Position numbers and translations under genes: made by a program. 45,927 nucleotides of DNA from NCBI GenBank assembly GCA_022844475.1, contig JALHLR010000008.1, forward strand, positions 49,679 through 95,605. Direction: 5' to 3'. Below the pieces are notes generated by a model, which did no database searches, was not told the origin of the DNA, and saw nothing but the letters and a program-made list of their open reading frames with translations. Position 1 is the first letter of the stretch. Each line of letters starts with the position of its first letter. This document shows, in pieces, positions 43,138-45,927 of the stretch. The DNA is from Hyphomonadaceae bacterium (lineage in GTDB: Bacteria > Pseudomonadota > Alphaproteobacteria > Caulobacterales > Hyphomonadaceae).

Positions 43138-44763
43138 TCAGGACCGCGCTTCGGTCTGGTTGGCGGCCTTGTCGGCCGCATTGGCGCGCACGACAAAGAC
43201 GTCGCCTTCGGCGGCGCCGCGGATGATCTGCGAATTCTCGCCATCCGAAAGTCCGATGACCAGGTTTGCGCGTTCGAGTTCGCCTTCGGCGTTGAGCTTG
43301 TAGACCGTGACGCGCTTCTGCGACTGCATCTCCGAGCGGAGCTTGGCGACGGCGTCATACTCTTCTGCATTGAGGTTGCGGCGGAAGACGGATTCCTGCG
43401 TCTGCTGCATCTTGGCGAAGCGTTCGGAGCTGGCCTGCTGTTGCTGGATGCTGGGAGGCGGGCCGAAGCCGCCGCCGCCGACGATGGTGGCGCCGCCCGC
43501 TGGACGGCCGCCCGGGGCGCCGCCGATGGAGGCCATGGCCTTCTGCATTTCGGCGCGCATCTCGTCCATGATCTTCTGGGCGCGCGCATCGTCGATGCCG
43601 GCTGTTTTCAGAATTTCCTGGAATTGCGGGCCGCCACCCGGTCCGCCGCGCCCTCCTCCGCCAGCGCCGGCTCCGGGAGGCCCACCCTGGCCGGGGGTGC
43701 GCTGCCCGCCCTGGCCGCTGGCCTCGTCCGCTGCGCGGAATGCGTCAGTGATTTCCTTCGGTAGCTGTGGCTTGGTGGCATCCTGGTCTATGCGCAGCAC
43801 ATCGGAGACACGATCGGCGGTGATCTCCACGTTGGCCGTCATGCCAGGAAGCAGGCGGCCGTTCGGGTTACGCGCGTTGACCACGACAGTGTAGGTCACG
43901 ACGTTGGCGGACTCTGCACCGAGCTGGCGCACCTGAACGACCGAGCCCTGGAAACGCTCGCCGGGGAAAGCGTCGACGGTGAAGACGACCGGGTCGCCAC
44001 TGTCGATCCCGCCGATGTCCGATTCAACGACGTTCGCTTCGATCTCGATCTCCGACAGGTCGGCGGCGACAGTGAAGAACTTCGCAACCGACTGCGAGGA
44101 CTGCACCGTCTGGCCCACTTCCACTGCGCGGTGGAGCACGACGCCGTCGATGGGTGAACGTATCTTGGTGCGCTCGAGCTTGGTGAGGGAGTCCTGCACG
44201 GTCGCGCGCGCAGTTTCGAGTCCCGCGAGGGCCGACTTCAGCGAGACCTCTTCCGTCTGCAAGGCGAGCCGCGCGTTCTCGTAAGCCTGCTCCGCCTGTT
44301 CCATCGCTTGTGTCGAGGTGGCGCCTTCAGCGTAGAGGACCTTGGTGCGCTCGAATGTCTTGGTCTGGATGTCGAGGTCCAGCTTGGCGCGTGCGATCGA
44401 GGCGCGGGAGTTGTCGACGGACGCCTGCGACTGCTGCATGCGCGCGCGGTTCTGGTCGAGCGTATTCTGGAAGGTTTCGGGATCGACCTGGGCGAGGACC
44501 TGGTTCTTCTTAACCGTGTCGTTGAAGTCGACATAGATCGCAGTGATCCTGCCGGAGACCTCCGAGCCAACCTCGACCTTCTCGCGCGGCTGCACGGCCC
44601 CTGAGGCCGTGATCACGCGGGAGACGTCGCCCTTGTCGACCTTCACGGTCTCGTAGGCATAGGTGCCCGGTGCGGCTGAGGCGCCGCCGCCCAGAAGCAG
44701 GGCGCCGCCTCCGATTGCCGCGATGACCCCGCCTGCAATCCCGATCATGAGTTTCTTGTTCAT
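43138..44763 (-). CDS. periplasmic membrane-fusion protein (MacA/HlyD type) with Gly-rich insert
   Basis: A 541-residue adaptor, well above the usual ~380-400. An N-terminal membrane helix (LMIGIAGGVIAAIGGGALLLG) is followed by the lipoyl/barrel and hairpin regions (VEVGSEVSGRITAIYVDFND, VDPETFQNTLDQNRARMQQ, IRSPIDGVVLHRAVEVGQTV). After the beta-barrel (LLPGMTANVEITADRV) lies a long insert of ~100 residues: a Gly/Pro/Gln-rich stretch (GAGAGGGGRGGPGGG), a helical block ILKTAGIDDARAQKIMDEMR, and a second Gly-rich stretch. The membrane-proximal domain resumes at KRVTVYKLNAEGELER. ATG 44763 has GGAAAG upstream. Confidence 0.93.
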   Translation of the reverse strand: MNKKLMIGIAGGVIAAIGGGALLLGGGASAAPGTYAYETVKVDKGDVSRVITASGAVQPREKVEVGSEVSGRITAIYVDFNDTVKKNQVLAQVDPETFQNTLDQNRARMQQSQASVDNSRASIARAKLDLDIQTKTFERTKVLYAEGATSTQAMEQAEQAYENARLALQTEEVSLKSALAGLETARATVQDSLTKLERTKIRSPIDGVVLHRAVEVGQTVQSSQSVAKFFTVAADLSEIEIEANVVESDIGGIDSGDPVVFTVDAFPGERFQGSVVQVRQLGAESANVVTYTVVVNARNPNGRLLPGMTANVEITADRVSDVLRIDQDATKPQLPKEITDAFRAADEASGQGGQRTPGQGGPPGAGAGGGGRGGPGGGPQFQEILKTAGIDDARAQKIMDEMRAEMQKAMASIGGAPGGRPAGGATIVGGGGFGPPPSIQQQQASSERFAKMQQTQESVFRRNLNAEEYDAVAKLRSEMQSQKRVTVYKLNAEGELERANLVIGLSDGENSQIIRGAAEGDVFVVRANAADKAANQTEARS

Positions 44764-44958
44764 CTCTGGCTTTCCGGACGTTCGCAGCGGGAATTGGGGG
44801 CGATGTGAGCCCAATGCGGGCCTTCATACGCGGGTTTAAGTGAACTCGGACTGCTAATCCGTCGAGGTGTCACGGAAATTTCAGCCTGGTAACAGGGTGT
44901 CGCAAGACCATGTTTCCATGCCTTTTGGCCGCATCGGTTGTTGCTGACCTGACCGTGT

Positions 44959-44986
44959 TTGACGCGCGCCTTCCGTGGGGGATAAT
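44959..44986 (+). promoter_or_regulatory. promoter of the ABC-like gene at 45059
   Basis: TTGACG (44959-44964) and GATAAT (44981-44986) are 16 bp apart, giving a start near 44993 and a ~66-nt leader. It lies in the 295-bp spacer 44764-45058; I see no clear promoter for the divergent membrane-fusion gene there. Confidence 0.72.
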
Positions 44987-45000
44987 GCCCGCAAGGCGCG
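44965..45000. promoter_or_regulatory. dyad spanning the -10 box, probable operator
   Basis: CGCGCCTT (44965-44972) and AAGGCGCG (44993-45000) are exact 8-bp inverted repeats centred on the -10 element of the promoter above. Half-sites 28 bp apart centre to centre would place a dimeric regulator over the promoter. Confidence 0.5.
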
Positions 45001-45058
45001 AGTGTTGGCGGCGGACGGGCGTAAGCATGACTGGACTGGACACACGCCGGGACGCCCC

Positions 45059-45927
45059 ATGCTTGTGCTGAGGGACGTATCGCGCGCCGTGGCCGGCAGG
45101 TTGTCGTTCCACGGCGTCTCGCTTGCGATCGCCGCGGGCAGGCCGACGGCGATCGTGGGGCTTTCGAGTGCCGAACGCGCAGCCTTCGGACGTCTCGTTT
45201 CGGGCGTGGACCGGCCACAAGCGGGCGATATCCGGCTCGGCGGGGAGGATATCGCGAAGGCGCGGAACGCCAGAGGCCGCGTGCTGCGCGTGGATCCGCC
45301 GGGGTTGGCGGCCTCCGGACGACAGGTCGGCAAGTTGGGACGCGAGGTTCTCAGCCTGGCAGGGCTATCCGGGCAGGTCGATGCGAAGCTGGCAAACCTG
45401 TCAGGCGCGCAGCGGATGAAGCTGGCGCTGGCGCATGCGGCGCTTGCGCGACCACCGCTGCTGATCGTGGATGCACCAACTGCGCAGCTGTCACCGGAGG
45501 CCGGCGATGATCTGCTGCTGGCGCTGCCTGGATTGCTCGCGCCGTCAACTGGCGTCGTCCTCCTGCTGGCGGCTAGCGCAGGGGAAGCCCTGGCGCTCAA
45601 TGGCGACACGGCTGTTTTCGCCGGAGGCCGGCTGATCCAGTCAGGCGGGGTGGGTGAAGTAGCGGCGCATCCCGTGAATCTCGCCAGCGCGATCGCCACC
45701 TCATGGCCGCAGCTAAACACGCTGGCGCTGATGGCGCGCGATGGGCGCTGGCTGCTGGCGGACGGTTCGCGGCTGCAACTGCCTGAGAGCGTGGCCCTGC
45801 CTGCCGAAGGCGCCTGCACGCTGGCCTTTCATCCCGAGGATGTGACGCTGGAGCGTGCGAGCCCCGGCTGCCTGCGATTCGTGGTGCGGGTGGCAGGGCC
45901 TGTGCGTGGCGGCTACCTTCCGGCAAC
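45059..45927 (+). CDS. ABC ATPase-like protein with lost catalytic motifs (partial, runs off the window)
   Basis: An open frame of at least 289 codons with no stop before the window edge. The layout is that of the carbohydrate/glycerol-phosphate importer ATPases (MalK/UgpC type): LRDVSRAV, LSGAQRMKLALAHAALARPPLLIVDAPT, and a C-terminal TOBE-like start (LAFHPEDVTLERASP). The active residues are gone: Walker A reads GLSSAERAA with no Lys-Ser/Thr pair, the glutamate after Walker B is Ala139, the H-loop is LLLAASAGEA without His, and the Q-loop Gln is absent. It is likely a non-catalytic partner of a second ATPase encoded beyond the window, as in two-ATPase glycerol importers (inference). Confidence 0.8.
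   Translation, partial: MLVLRDVSRAVAGRLSFHGVSLAIAAGRPTAIVGLSSAERAAFGRLVSGVDRPQAGDIRLGGEDIAKARNARGRVLRVDPPGLAASGRQVGKLGREVLSLAGLSGQVDAKLANLSGAQRMKLALAHAALARPPLLIVDAPTAQLSPEAGDDLLLALPGLLAPSTGVVLLLAASAGEALALNGDTAVFAGGRLIQSGGVGEVAAHPVNLASAIATSWPQLNTLALMARDGRWLLADGSRLQLPESVALPAEGACTLAFHPEDVTLERASPGCLRFVVRVAGPVRGGYLPA

Overview
The window is a GC-rich, tightly packed bacterial chromosome segment with no phage, IS element or CRISPR array that I can see. Gene order and protein types point to an alphaproteobacterium, most likely of the Caulobacterales/Hyphomonadales type. The supporting signs are an F0 operon atpI-B-E-b'-b separated from F1, the string smc / DsbA-like / DUF721 (DciA) / mutY, SRP RNA directly in front of dnaX-ybaB, carB followed by greA, a DUF3126 protein, a half-size NrsF-like membrane protein and TTGAC-type -35 boxes. 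The lineage is inference from content, not a database result.

Layout. 0-1.6 kb: an alpha/beta hydrolase and a Dps ferritin (+). 1.6-8.9 kb: a minus-strand run reading ogt, carB, greA, ELM1-like, trxB, M23 peptidase. 9.0-14.7 kb: a secreted protein of unknown function (+), then (-) an MBL hydrolase, a glycosyltransferase, carA, a nitroreductase and a DsbA-like lipoprotein. 14.7-18.8 kb: a palindromic intergenic repeat, a Nudix hydrolase, cysE, a gene-poor stretch with two tiny lipoprotein genes, a DUF3126 protein, an epoxide-hydrolase-like lipoprotein and a degenerate receiver-domain protein. 19.0-28.5 kb: the F0 operon with its promoter and terminator, smc, two DsbA-like lipoproteins, dciA and, divergently, mutY. 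28.5-33.6 kb: a membrane cytochrome c, prephenate dehydratase, a small outer-membrane barrel whose ribosome-binding site lies in a hairpin, a GNAT protein, and a translationally coupled pair: a TIR-domain protein followed by the NAD diphosphatase NudC. 33.8-36.9 kb: SRP RNA, dnaX, ybaB and two small membrane proteins. 36.9-44.8 kb: an S9 peptidase lipoprotein, a truncated NrsF-like protein and a complete MacAB-TolC-type export operon. From 45.06 kb to the window edge runs the start of an ABC-ATPase-like protein that has lost its catalytic motifs.

Most genes are housekeeping: pyrimidine/arginine precursor synthesis (carA, carB), ATP synthesis, chromosome segregation and replication (smc, dnaX, dciA), base-excision and alkylation repair (mutY, ogt), cysteine and phenylalanine synthesis (cysE, pheA), and redox and envelope protein folding (trxB and three DsbA-like lipoproteins). 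The parts worth a second look are domains that kept their fold but lost catalytic residues (TIR, receiver, ABC ATPase), the TIR-nudC coupling, the half-length NrsF, the paired small lipoproteins with an apparent frameshift, and several unexplained dyads in intergenic DNA.
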